From Lingula anatina (lineage: Eukaryota > Brachiopoda > Lingulata > Lingulida > Lingulidae): a DNA stretch of 64,000 nt. Below, piece by piece: positions 36,601-48,600 of this stretch; the first letter of the stretch is position 1; each line of letters starts with the position of its first letter. Where the stretch lies: NCBI RefSeq assembly GCF_001039355.2, contig NW_019774703.1, positions 146,088-210,087 on the forward strand, read 5' to 3'. Under the pieces are notes generated by a model that was not told the DNA's origin, made no database searches, and saw nothing but the letters and a program-made list of their open reading frames with translations. A program made the translations under genes and the position numbers.

Positions 36601-39600
36601 TTACAATGCCTTCTTTACTGAACTTATTTGAAGACTAAATGAAAAAACAAAATGATCAGAAAACATGTAATACTCATAAGTAATTGGTTTTTATTTGATG
36701 AAACCATCAACAAGAGGTAAACAATCTAGATCTCTGAAAACCTTGATTACTCAAAACTGAGAAAATGTAAATGAAATTGTCTTCACATACTGTCTAGTAC
36801 TTATTAATCAGTCTTACTGAAAAGAGATTTCATTACTTAATGAAGTAATCTCTTTTTCCTGTGCCACACATTCAGTGCATCTTCATAACTTATCTTACTC
36901 CCAAGAATCTTAACTCTTACACTGTTCGCAGTTGTACTGGAGCCAGGGCCATAGTTGAAGCCATCGGGCAGTGTTTCCCTCTTAGGAAAATTAGTTGCTG
37001 GACCGAAAGTTCAGCCATCTTGAGAAGTAGCTAGCTCGAATGTCTGCCGGGTGGGAAAACTTCTCAGCCCGTTCTGAAAGTTGTCAGCCCCGGGCAGACA
37101 GTCCAGCCTTAATTGTTAACACTGCCATCGGGGTTGGAAACCTCGTGCGACCTGAGAGTGAGAGTTGCTAGCACTAGCAGTAACACTACTGTCCGTGTCA
37201 CTACTACTCGTCGTAGTGCAAGGAGCGCTGCTCTCAGAAGTTGGTACATTTTCTTCCCCCGTCTCCTTTGAGACTTCTTCCTGAACGTTGGACGGACCCT
37301 TAGACAAAGCAGTTGAAGTAAATAAACTAACTAATGTAGGCTGGTCTGGCGAGATTTTAAAAATCTTTTTTGGCGGCATTTTTCTTTTCACTTCATCAAA
37401 GTGCTGCTTGAAAAAATCCCATGTGCTTTCAGAACGAAAAGCAAGGTTACTTCTAATTGGATAAACATGACCTATAAACTGATTGGCCAATAAGATATCA
37501 GCTTTTATTTCATTAACATATCTATTAGGATGATGTGCTCATTGCTCTCGGCAAACTTCGGGGATTGCGTTCGATAGCTTCCGAATTCGTTCCTGAGACG
37601 TCTTCAGGTATGAGAGGAAAATTCCGCTAATCAGTTGACAAATAGTTTATTGACGAGTAGACTCTTTTTAAAAACGCGAGGTATAACAAAATCACGCGCC
37701 CTTATGGCGCACAAACAGGGCTTTTTATGCGCCCAGTTACGATTCTATGCGCTTATGGCGCAATGGCGCGTTCCTTCCCAATCACTGCTCTCTTTTATGC
37801 CCCTGTTTCACACAGACCATGAATCCCACAAATTGCCAGGAAATGACAAATTTCAGGATTCGTTGTTGAATCATAATCAGTTTGTGATTGATCAAGAATT
37901 GCAAGAACTGACTACGAATATATACGAATCTGTTAAGAACTTCACAAACCGATTAGTCGACTGATTACGATTCAATCACGAATCCTGAAATTTGTCAATT
38001 CCTGGCGATTCGTGGGATTCGTGGTCTGTGTGAAATAGGGGCATTAGCAAAAGCCATTTTAAAAAATTCAGCATGTTGTTTATTGATTACTAATGAGTAC
38101 CAACTCTAATTTCAGAATGACCATACAGGCAAATTCTCATCCAAGGGGAAGACGCCATGGATGGAATACAATGGTGTGGTAGTGGCAGATTCTCAGTTCT
38201 GTATTGAGTACCTGAACAAGGAACGTGGTATAGATCTTAATGCCCACCTCACTGCTGAACAGAAGGCCATTGCCAGAGCCTTCCAGAAGATGACAGAGGA
38301 GAATCTCTACTGGTGAGAAATTTAAATGAAAATAAAGTTTTAGTGATAATGCTTAAGTTGGATTAAAATCTCCAAAAGAAAAAAAATGTTAGTGATTCTT
38401 TAAATTTTCTACAGTCCAGTAAACAAGTTATTGATATTTTAGTATATATATTCATTGAAAGTAATGATCTGACAACTATCCAATATTTCTTTCTTTTTAT
38501 AAATAAGCTTTTACTCTAATCTTGATAACTATAATTATGATTCAAAGCCCATTGGAATTAAAGTGGGGTTGTCCGAGTTAGCAGTAAGTAGCACTAATGT
38601 TAGGTTACAGTTAAGTCTGTTGTTCCTCATTCCATCTTATTTCTGCTATTATTTTTTTCATAACTATGACTTATTGATAGGTAATGGTTATTTAAATAAC
38701 TGGATATTTTTGCTGTTGATATTTATACTTATCACTGAAACATTTTTGTAGACTGCTCACTTACACATTTGATGATTGAAAGTTATTGCTTCTGCATTGC
38801 CCATAGCCAGATAATTTTTTTTACACCAGAATGGATTCTTAGTCATTTTTTGCATACTTTAATGAGTGTGATTAGACAAAGATTCACAATACAGGTTTGT
38901 GTAGCAGTAGAATGAGATTGACAATAATGTAAACGTTTTTATATTCTGTTCCATTGTTTCAAATATTGTTTTTAGCCTATCTTTTTATTTTCCTTCTTGG
39001 TAATCTTTTAACCTAACAGTCCAATGATAAAAGTCTTTGTCATTGGTTTGGTTTTACAGGACTATGTGCTATGTCACATTTGGAGATGATCTTACAGCTT
39101 TATACAGAGTGATACCATACAAAGGTCTAGTTCGGTGGTTACTGTCCAGATTGATACGAAGGAATATTCAACAAGAAATGTGGGGTCATGGCATTGGGAG
39201 GCACGCTAAGGATGACATACTTCACATTGGCTTTAATGACTTAAACTCTCTGTCTGATTTTTTAGGTATTAGGTTTGGTGTTTTTTTTTACAGTGTGGAG
39301 CATGCCATCCTTGATCCTATAATGCATTTATCCATTTGATATCTGTTACTAAAAGCACTTACTTTGCCTTAATACTAACTTCCAATCTGCATGTTATAAG
39401 TATTGATTTTCATTTAATTTTTTAAATAGTAATATAAGATGTTTTTGTATATATTTATACACACACACACACTGCCTATATAGACTTACAGTAGAATATT
39501 GCTCACAGGCATAGAAATACACTGCTCTGTATCACAAAAAGCAAATTAAATAGTAGAATTCAATATAGCTCACAAGCATAGGAATACACTGCTCTTTATC

Positions 39601-42600
39601 ACAAAAAGCAAATTAAATTGATCATAATCTATGGCCCCATTCAGAATGGATGATCCCAGTACTTACTCATCCACCGACTAAATATTGTCGACCACAGTTC
39701 AAAAGTGATTCCTGGGAGTCTCCCCTCCTCCACACACGCCTTTGCTGCAGGCGCCTAGCAATTAAACTTCAGAGCAGAGATTTTATCTGTTTAAAGGCGC
39801 ATGTGGAGTCGGGGAGACCATCAGGTATCAGCGGCATTGCTTTTGAACTGTGGTCTACCATATTTAGTCGGCAGATCAGTAGGTACTTGGATCCTCCTTT
39901 CTATTGCCCCTATTATTTATGTATCAAGATACCTCGTTTGTAGCTGTCATTTTTAAAATAACTCCTCAAAACAAAGAATATTTTCAGTCATTGCATGGTT
40001 ATTGAGATGTCAATAGATATGACTGTCATCAGCTCTGGACTATGCTTGAATTCATGTTATATCTACTGATTCATGATGACATTTCAAACCATAATTGTGC
40101 AACGTTGGAAATATGGCAGCTTTTTTAGACTTTTACTGCTTCACAGGTCTAAGATAATTGTGTTACAGATGCCTATTGCAATACCAATCTTGTGGTTATG
40201 AAATGGGACTCCATGGCAGAGAAAAAGTGTTTTGCTGCATGGACTGCAGGCAATGTCAGATATTTGATAAAGAAGTGTCTTTGCTTGTAGCATTCATTGG
40301 AATATCTGAAATTTGGTGTTCAGTTTGGGGCCCAAAATATTGAAGGATGAAATTTTGTAAGACTAAAACGATCCAAAACAGTTGATATGTGCTTAGGTAA
40401 AAAAAAAAATAGGATTTTAAGCTTTAATATGGTTTGCCCTCCTATGTGTTTTGATGTCTGCATAACAGGCAGGTTTTTACTAATATAAAGGTTTACTCCA
40501 TGAAAACAGATTGTCATACTTTGGAAACTATTTCTTTAACTTTAGGCCACACTTTTTTATTTTTATGGATGACATCCTCTGGGTACCCCAAAATCGGTGC
40601 GAGAGGGCGAAAAAAAAAAAACAGTCCAGAAAAAAAAAAACTGCTTAAGTAAAGGAATGTTGTCAGTACACAGCTGGAAACACAAATTTAACCACAGAAA
40701 CACGTATCAAACTAACAAGATGTCTTTATCCATGCTCTCAAAATATTAAAGCATTGTGAATACTTCGTAGAAATGTAAAAAAAAAAGTCATGAATATGAT
40801 ATACTTCATATTACCAAATCTATTTAAGGTTATTTCATGCATTCATTTGGTATAGCAATCAATAAAACAAATATCAATCAAACAGTGTGTCTTTATTNGA
40901 GAACGGGCGAAAATCCATGCGCGCGAAGGATGTCATCCATAAAATTAAAAAAGTGTGGCCTTAGTTTAAAAAATGTATTCATATGTGTTTCCCCAAATGT
41001 TTGTTTTGGTATTTTAAACATAAAAATCACTGTTATGGGCCTTCTTGCATAATCTGGATATCAATGCACAGAATGTGTACATCTGCCATGTTTTGGCTCC
41101 AAAAAAAATTGTTTTGTATGAACAGTAGGTAATAAGTTTGTCTACGTACATTAATTACTTTGTACTTGAAGGGTAGCTAGGACGTATGCTAAAGAAGGAA
41201 TTTTTCAAAGTATTAGGTTGTTTCTGGTTTGCTCATTTTTCACATTGGCAATATCATGTGCAATATAGGGGTCTTGAAAACTCCTTCCAACCCCCATCAT
41301 GCTTCATATTACAGACTTAAAGCTGAGAAAGAGAGTAATTTTTGGGATTGCTGTTGGAGGTACCTTATAAAGTTACCATGTGAACTAAATATGATTAGTA
41401 GCAGTATTGATATTGTGCATTTTCAGGGCCCTTGTTTGTCATCGTTGGTTATATGGGGAGACTGAGGTGCTGATGTATTTGATTCCTCAAGGAGGGTTAT
41501 TTCTTCGTCTTATCCTTCCACTGGTCAGGCGCAGAATACGGTCTGCAATGAAAGGACATGGAATAGGGCGTCACAGTAGAGAAGATATTTATAAGATTGG
41601 GAAACAAGATTTTGAAGCTTTGTCTAAATATCTGAGTAAGGACTAAATTAGTTTACCAGGTCCCGTGTGCTTAGTTAGTGAGGTAATTGGTGCTTTTGAT
41701 AGACTGTGAATTGTAAAAATATTTGTTTGAAATCTATTCATCATACCTCAATGAAAGGGACAGAATACAAGTTTTTTAACATTCAAATATTCACTTATAT
41801 CAACTTAATCCAGTCTTTTAAAATTTTAATTAAAATTTGCACAGGTCAACAGCATCAATACAAGACAGTCTAACATTTGGTTCTGCACACCTCGCTTCTT
41901 TGAGAGCCAGCTTGTTCTTCCAACAAGATACAAGCTGATGTAGAAATTTGTCTTTAAAATATTTGTTTTTGGAGTATTTTAATTCAGAAGCAAGTTTGAT
42001 AGCATAATGATCACTGTTTAAAAAACATCTTTTATCCAAATTTATTTATTTGTTTATTTATTTATTTAATATTTTCAGCTGTTTCCTTTTATGCAGTGTT
42101 CTTAAGTGTTATGCAGGGAAAATCCTTTTGGGAGAAAAATCTGTTAAGGTGTAGAAACTTACGATGGTTCTTCTGCATATATTCCAACAAAATTATGCCA
42201 AATCAGGCTTATATTTACATCAATTAGGCTTACATCTTGCATCTTGTGGTTCAGGTACTGGGGATGCTATATAGACTAACTTTCTTCATTCCTTCCCTAC
42301 GTACTGCAGTGCTAGATGACCCTGCTTGATTTACGGATTTACCAATTCATGATCAGAAGAGAGAAATGTATTAATTGTACCACCAGCGTAGGCGCTGGCG
42401 GTACCCATGGTTTTAGTCCTGACCCGTATGTTCTGCCGGCTCCTGCGGCTCCGCCGCCAAGTCACCGTTACCACTTCTCCTCCTAGACAGTAAGGGCCCC
42501 TGTACCCATCTCTTGGATTTAGGTCACCTATAATCTCAACTCGTTCCACATAAAATTTGGGCTTTGTCGGTATNATTTTTTTTTTTTTTTTTGATTCATC

Positions 42601-45600
42601 AAATAATCTTGGTATATACCTTGATAATTTCAGGGAGTTTTGGGGACCGTCTAAGTATGGGAACCCTGTCTAAGATTACATAACCCATAAATGTTGGCTG
42701 TCTTCAGAGTAAACAGCTAGATAGCTCTGTACAGGTTGCCTTGATCAGAACTGCTCAGCTGTTGTAGGTAGAATCAGATTGTTGTTGTTGTTATTGCATA
42801 TAAAATATGTATTATAGTATCCTAGATTTATCATAAATCTTCTGTGCTGAAGTCATGACCCCCAGTCGGCAGAAAATCATTGAAGAAAAGGGTAGTTTAT
42901 GGTATTGCTACTAGAAACTGCATCTCACCTGATTTAAAAAATGCCCATAAGATTTTAACTTCCTTTTATTTTTCATCTTTTTAAGAAGCTTTGGCATACT
43001 TTCAAAGGTAAGTTACATACTGTTTGACATGGCATGAAATGACTACTTCTGAATTCTGCACATGCAGCCATTTACTTTTGCTCTTTGGCAGATCTAGGAA
43101 ACTGTTTCTTTTTTTAACTAAGAAAGGGGGGGGAGAGGGAATGGGCCCACATTTTGTTTTGATGGTCCTTTTGAGAGTGCTAGAAACATGATAGTAGCTA
43201 GATCTGCTATTTTATTGTGTGACCAGGATGACCATCTTGAACTTCATACATAAGAGAAATGCCATTATATCACTGAGTAACTTTGTTTGATCTGATTGGT
43301 TGATAAGTACTGAATATTGTCACTGAGTTATTGAACTAGGCTCACAGATGTTACTGCATATATAATAAAGGCTCTGATTTTTTTCATATTTTTGTCGTGT
43401 ACACTTCAAAAATTTTAATATACAGACACTGGATGTATCTGATTTTAAGTTATAAGTCACCATTTTCCATCAATGTCATTTTACCCGTCAGATTATAAAC
43501 TCTCATTTATTGTCACTTAAGTTTGTTTATGCTGACATTGGCACATACACTTTGATTGTGTCAGTATTTTAGTTCTAATTAAGGAGTCTCTCTGCATCCT
43601 TCACACCTGCACACTATGCTGAAATGCACTGTGCTTACCCTTTTACTCATGGATTTCAGTCCAGCATATAAACCCTGATGTAAAACTGTGATGATAAGCT
43701 GTTTTTGGTGAAAAAACCTTCTTCAGCACATACATTGAACAACTTGGTTGAATGTAAAATTTTGATATTTCAGAGAGAAGAAAATTGCCCCAAAAGACAC
43801 AGTGATCCTGTATCAGATAGGGCGGGGTCCCAAAGCACCAAGTATTTCACCTTTTCCATTGAAACTGGAAACATATCTAAGGATGGCTAAAATTCCTTAT
43901 GAGGTATGCAATAAATGATCTGATATAAGATTTTTGACATTGAAATTTTAAGTATAGATAGCGTAGTCATAGTGAGATCAAGTTTAAGATGACAATTGAC
44001 AATCTGTTTTTTGATAAACTTACATTGTGCATGACTTCAAGACATCTGGAGACATTTTTCTATTAGCTTGGAAAGGATCAAGTTCTTAGTAAAAGGTACT
44101 CTCTTTTATGCCCCTGTTTCACAAAGACCACGAATCCCACGAATTGCCAGGAAATGACAAATTTCAGGATTCGTTGTTGAATCGTATTCAGTTCGTGATT
44201 GATCAAGAATTGCAAGAACTGACTACGTATATATACGAATCTGTTAAGAACTTCACGAACTGATTAGTAGACTGATTACGATTCAATCACGAATCCTGAA
44301 ATTTGTCAATTCCTGGCGATTCGTGGGATTCGTGGTCTGTGTGAAATAGGGGCATTAGCAAAAGCCATTTAAAAAAAATTCAGCATGTTGTTTATTGATT
44401 ACTAATGAGTACCAACTCTAATTTCAGAATGACCATACAGGCAAATTCTCATCCAAGGGGAAGACGCCATGGATGGAATACAATGGTGTGGTAGTGGCAG
44501 ATTCTCAGTTCTGTATTGAGTACCTGAACAAGGAACGTGGTATAGATCTTAATGCCCACCTCACTGCTGAACAGAAGGCCATTGCCAGAGCTTTCCAGAA
44601 GATGACAGAGGAGAATCTCTATTGGTGAGAAATTTAAAGAAAAACAAAGTTTTAGTGATAATGTTTAAGTTGGATTAAAATCTCCAAAAGAAAAAAAATG
44701 TTAGTGATTCTTTAAATTTTCTACAGGCCAGTAAGCAAGTTATTGATATTTTAGTATATATATATTCATTGAAAGTAATGATCTGACAACTATCCAATAT
44801 TTCTTTCTTTTTATAAATAAGCTTTTGCTCTAATGTTGATAACTATAATCATGATTTAAAGCCCATTGGAACTAAAGTGGGGTTGTCCAAGTTAGCAGTA
44901 AGTAGCACTGATGTTAGGTTACAGTTAACTCTGTTGTTCCTCATTCCATCTTATTTCTGCTATTTTTGTCATAACTATGACTTATTGATAGGTTATGGTT
45001 ATTTAAATAACTGGATATTTTTGCTGTTGATATTTATACTTATCACTGAAACATTTTTGTAGACTGCTCACTTACACATTTGACGATTGGAAGTTATTGC
45101 TTCTGCATTGCCCATAGCCAGATAATTTTTTTTTTACACCAGAATGGAGTCTTAGTCATTTTTTGCATACTTTAATGAGTGTGATTAGACAAAGATTCAC
45201 AATACAGGTTTGTGTAGCAGTAGAATAAGATTGACAATAATGTAAACGTTTTTATATTCTGTTCCATTGTTTCAAATATTGTTTTTAGCCTATCTTTTTA
45301 TTTTCCTTCTTGGTAATCTTTTAACCTAACAGTCCAATGATAAAAGTCTTTGTCATTGGTTTGGTTTTACAGGACTATGTGCTATGTCACATTTGGAGAT
45401 GATCTTACAGCTTTATACAGAGTGATACCATACAAAGGTCTAGTTCGGTGGTTACTGTCCAGATTGATACGAAGGAATATTCAACAAGAAATGTGGGGTC
45501 ATGGCATTGGGAGGCACGCTAAGGATGACATACTTCACATTGGCTTTAATGACTTAAACTCTCTGTCTGATTTTTTAGGTATTAGGTTTGGTGTTTTTTT

Positions 45601-48600
45601 TTTACAGTGTGGAGCATGCCATCCTTGATCCTATAATGCATTTATCCATTTGATATCTGTTACTAAAAGCACTTACTTTGCCCTAATACTAACTTCCAAT
45701 CTGCATGTTATAAGTATTGATTTTCATTTTATTTTTTAAATAGTAGTATAAGATGTTTTTGTATATATTTATACACACACACACACACTGCCTATATAGA
45801 CTTATAGTAGAATATTGCTCACAGGCATAGAAATACACTGCTCTGTATTACAAAAAGCAAATTAAATAGTAGAATATTGCTCACAAGCATAGAAATACAC
45901 TGCTCTTTATCACAAAAGGCAAATTAAATTGATCATTAATCTATGGCCCCATTCAGAATGGATGATCCCAGTACTTACTCATCTGCCGACTAAATATTGT
46001 CGACCACAGTTCAAAAGTGATTCCTGATGGTCTCCCCTCCTCCACACACCCCTTTGCTGCAGGGGCCTAGCAATTAAACTTCAGAGCAGAGATTTTATCT
46101 GTTTAAAGGTGCATGTGGAGTCGGGGAGACCATCAGGTATCAGCGGCATTGCTTTTGAACTGTGGTCCGCCATATTTAGTCGGCAGATCAGTAAGTACTC
46201 GGATCCTTCTTTCTATTGCCCCTATTATTTATGTATCAAGATACCTCGTTTTTGTAGCTTTGTCATTTTAAAATAACTCCTCAAAACAAATAATATTTTC
46301 AGTCATTGCATGGTTATATAGATGTCAATAGATAGTCATCAGCTCTGGACTCTGCTTATTCATGTTATATCTACTGATTCATGATGACATTTCAAACCAT
46401 AATTGTCCAACGTTGGAAATATGGCAGCTTTTTTAGACCACTGCTTCACAGGTCCAAGATAATTGTGTTACAGATGCCTACTGCAGAACCAATCTTGTGA
46501 TTATGAAATGGGACTCCATGGCAGAGAAAAAGTGTTGTGCTGTATGAACTGCAGGCAATGTCAGATAATTGATAAAGAAGTGTCTTTATTTGTAGCATTC
46601 ATAAGAATATCCGAGATTTGGTTTTCAATTTGGAGCCCAAAATATTGAAGGATGAAAGTTGAGATCTTTAAAAAATTGATACATGCTCTAGGTAAAAAAA
46701 GGATTTAAAGCTATAATATGGTTTGCCCTCATATATGTGTTTTGATGTCTGTATAACATAGGCAAGTCTTTACAAAAGGTTTGTGAACTGCTGTTGCATG
46801 AAAACAGATAGTCATACTTTGGAAACCATTTCATTAACTTCAATGTAAAAAAATGTATTCAAATGTGTTTCCCCAATATCATGTGCAATTCAGAGGTCTT
46901 GAAAACTCCTTCCAATCCATGTCATGCTTCATATTACAGACTTAAAGCTGGGAAAGAGAACTTGCTGTTGGAGGTATCTTATGAACTTACTAAAATAAAT
47001 ATGATTAGTAGCAGTATTGATATTGTGCATTTTCAGGACCCTTGTTTGTCATCGTTGGTTATATGGGGAGACTGAGGTTCTGATGTATTTGATTCCTCAA
47101 GGAGGGTTATTTCTTCGTCTTATCCTTCCACTGGTCAGGCGCAGAATACTGTCTGCAATGAAAGGACATGGAATAGGGCGTCACAGTAGAGAAGATATTT
47201 ATAAGATTGGAAAACAAGATTTTGAAGCTTTGTCTAAATATCTGAGTAAGGACTAAATTAGTTTACCAGGTCCCGTGTGCTTAGTTAGTGAGGTGATTGG
47301 TGCTTTTGATAGACTGTGAATTGTAAAAATGTTTGTTTGAAATCTATTCATCATAACTCAATGAAAGTGACAAAATACAAGTTTTTTAACATTCAAATAT
47401 TCACTTATATCAACTTAATCCAGTCTTTTAAAATTTTAATTAAAATTTGCACAGGTCAACAGCATCAATACAAGACAGTCTAACATTTGGTTCTGCACAC
47501 CTCGCTTCTTTGAGAGCCAGCTTGTTCTTCCAACAAGATACAAGCTGATGTAGAAATTTGTCTTTAAAATATTTGTTTTTGGAGTATTTTAATTCAGAAG
47601 CAAGTTTGATAGCATAATGATCACTGTTTAAAAAACATCTTTTATCCAAATTTATTTATTTGTTTATTTATTTATTTAATATTTTCAGCTGTTTCCTTTT
47701 ATGCAGTGTTCTTAAGTGTTATGCAGGGAAAATCCTTTTGGGAGAAAAATCTGTTAAGGTGTAGAAACTTACGATGGTTTTTCTGCATATATTCCAACAA
47801 AATTATACCAAATCAGGCTTATATTTACATCAATTAGGCTTACATCTTGCATCTTGTGGTTCAGGTACTGGGGATGCTATATAGACTAACTTTCTTCATT
47901 CCTTCCCTACGTACTGCAGTGCTAGATGACCCTGCTTGATTTACGGATTTACCAATTCATGATCAGAAGAGAGAAATGTATTAATTTTATTTGATTTTTT
48001 TACTGTTTATATACTCAAATGATTTTTTAAAGAATTTTTACTCGACCATTGACTTACAAATGAAAACATTTTTAAAGTCAAATTTAATTTTCATGTAGCT
48101 TAAACACAAAAAATACATTGTCATTTTAATTGCTGTTTTTGTGCAATTTTTAGAGATGTTTTAGATATTTTGTTCATTTTCTTTGTAGGTGTAGAATTAA
48201 TTGTAGAGATGTATTGTTTTATTATCACTTCCAATGATACTTATTGAGAATAATGCATGTTATAGTTTAGCATTTTTTTTTTTAGTTATTGATACATTTT
48301 TGTCATTATCACATGGATGATTTTAATAACAACTCAATACTAAATTTATTGGATCTGATGTTTAACATCTCTCTACACTTTGTTTTAAACAACTCCTCAA
48401 GGAAGTAGCAAGCCTGTGGCTAGGCTTTTTGCACCCTACTTAAAATTCCTTCATTTAATTTTTTATTCATCAACCTAATTACTAATGATATTTAGGTAAT
48501 GCCCATAACTTAATGTATGAGGATGACCCATTGATAATTTCAGGTCAGAAGCCATTCCTGATGGGGGATGAGCCCTGTGAGACGGACTGTGCCATCTTTG

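Larger units (their letters stand above)
34816..42376 (+). repeat. Contig-overlap duplication 3, copy A
   Basis: This block holds fax1 exons 2, 3, 4a and 4b. Relative to 42575-47986 it carries extra insertions: a 1.4 kb hAT-like element (36360-37787), a 416-bp MITE (40545-40960) and a hairpin element (from 42377) that continues to the contig end. Confidence 0.85.
42575..47986 (+). repeat. Contig-overlap duplication 3, copy B
   Basis: This starts directly after the N at 42574 and matches copy A without the three insertions. It then continues into unique sequence leading to fax1 exons 5 and 6. Confidence 0.85.

Noticed and set aside
41830-42039. 69-residue minus-strand frame, repeated at 47440-47649
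   Set aside because: It is identical in both copies, but so is most of the surrounding intron. There are no splice sites or known domain. A plus-strand NTRQSNIW stretch there could be a faint LINE tail, too weak to call.
34816-47986. A third fax gene made of the second set of exons 2, 3, 4a and 4b
   Set aside because: The block begins at a contig join, has no own exon 1 or terminal exons, and differs as an allele would.
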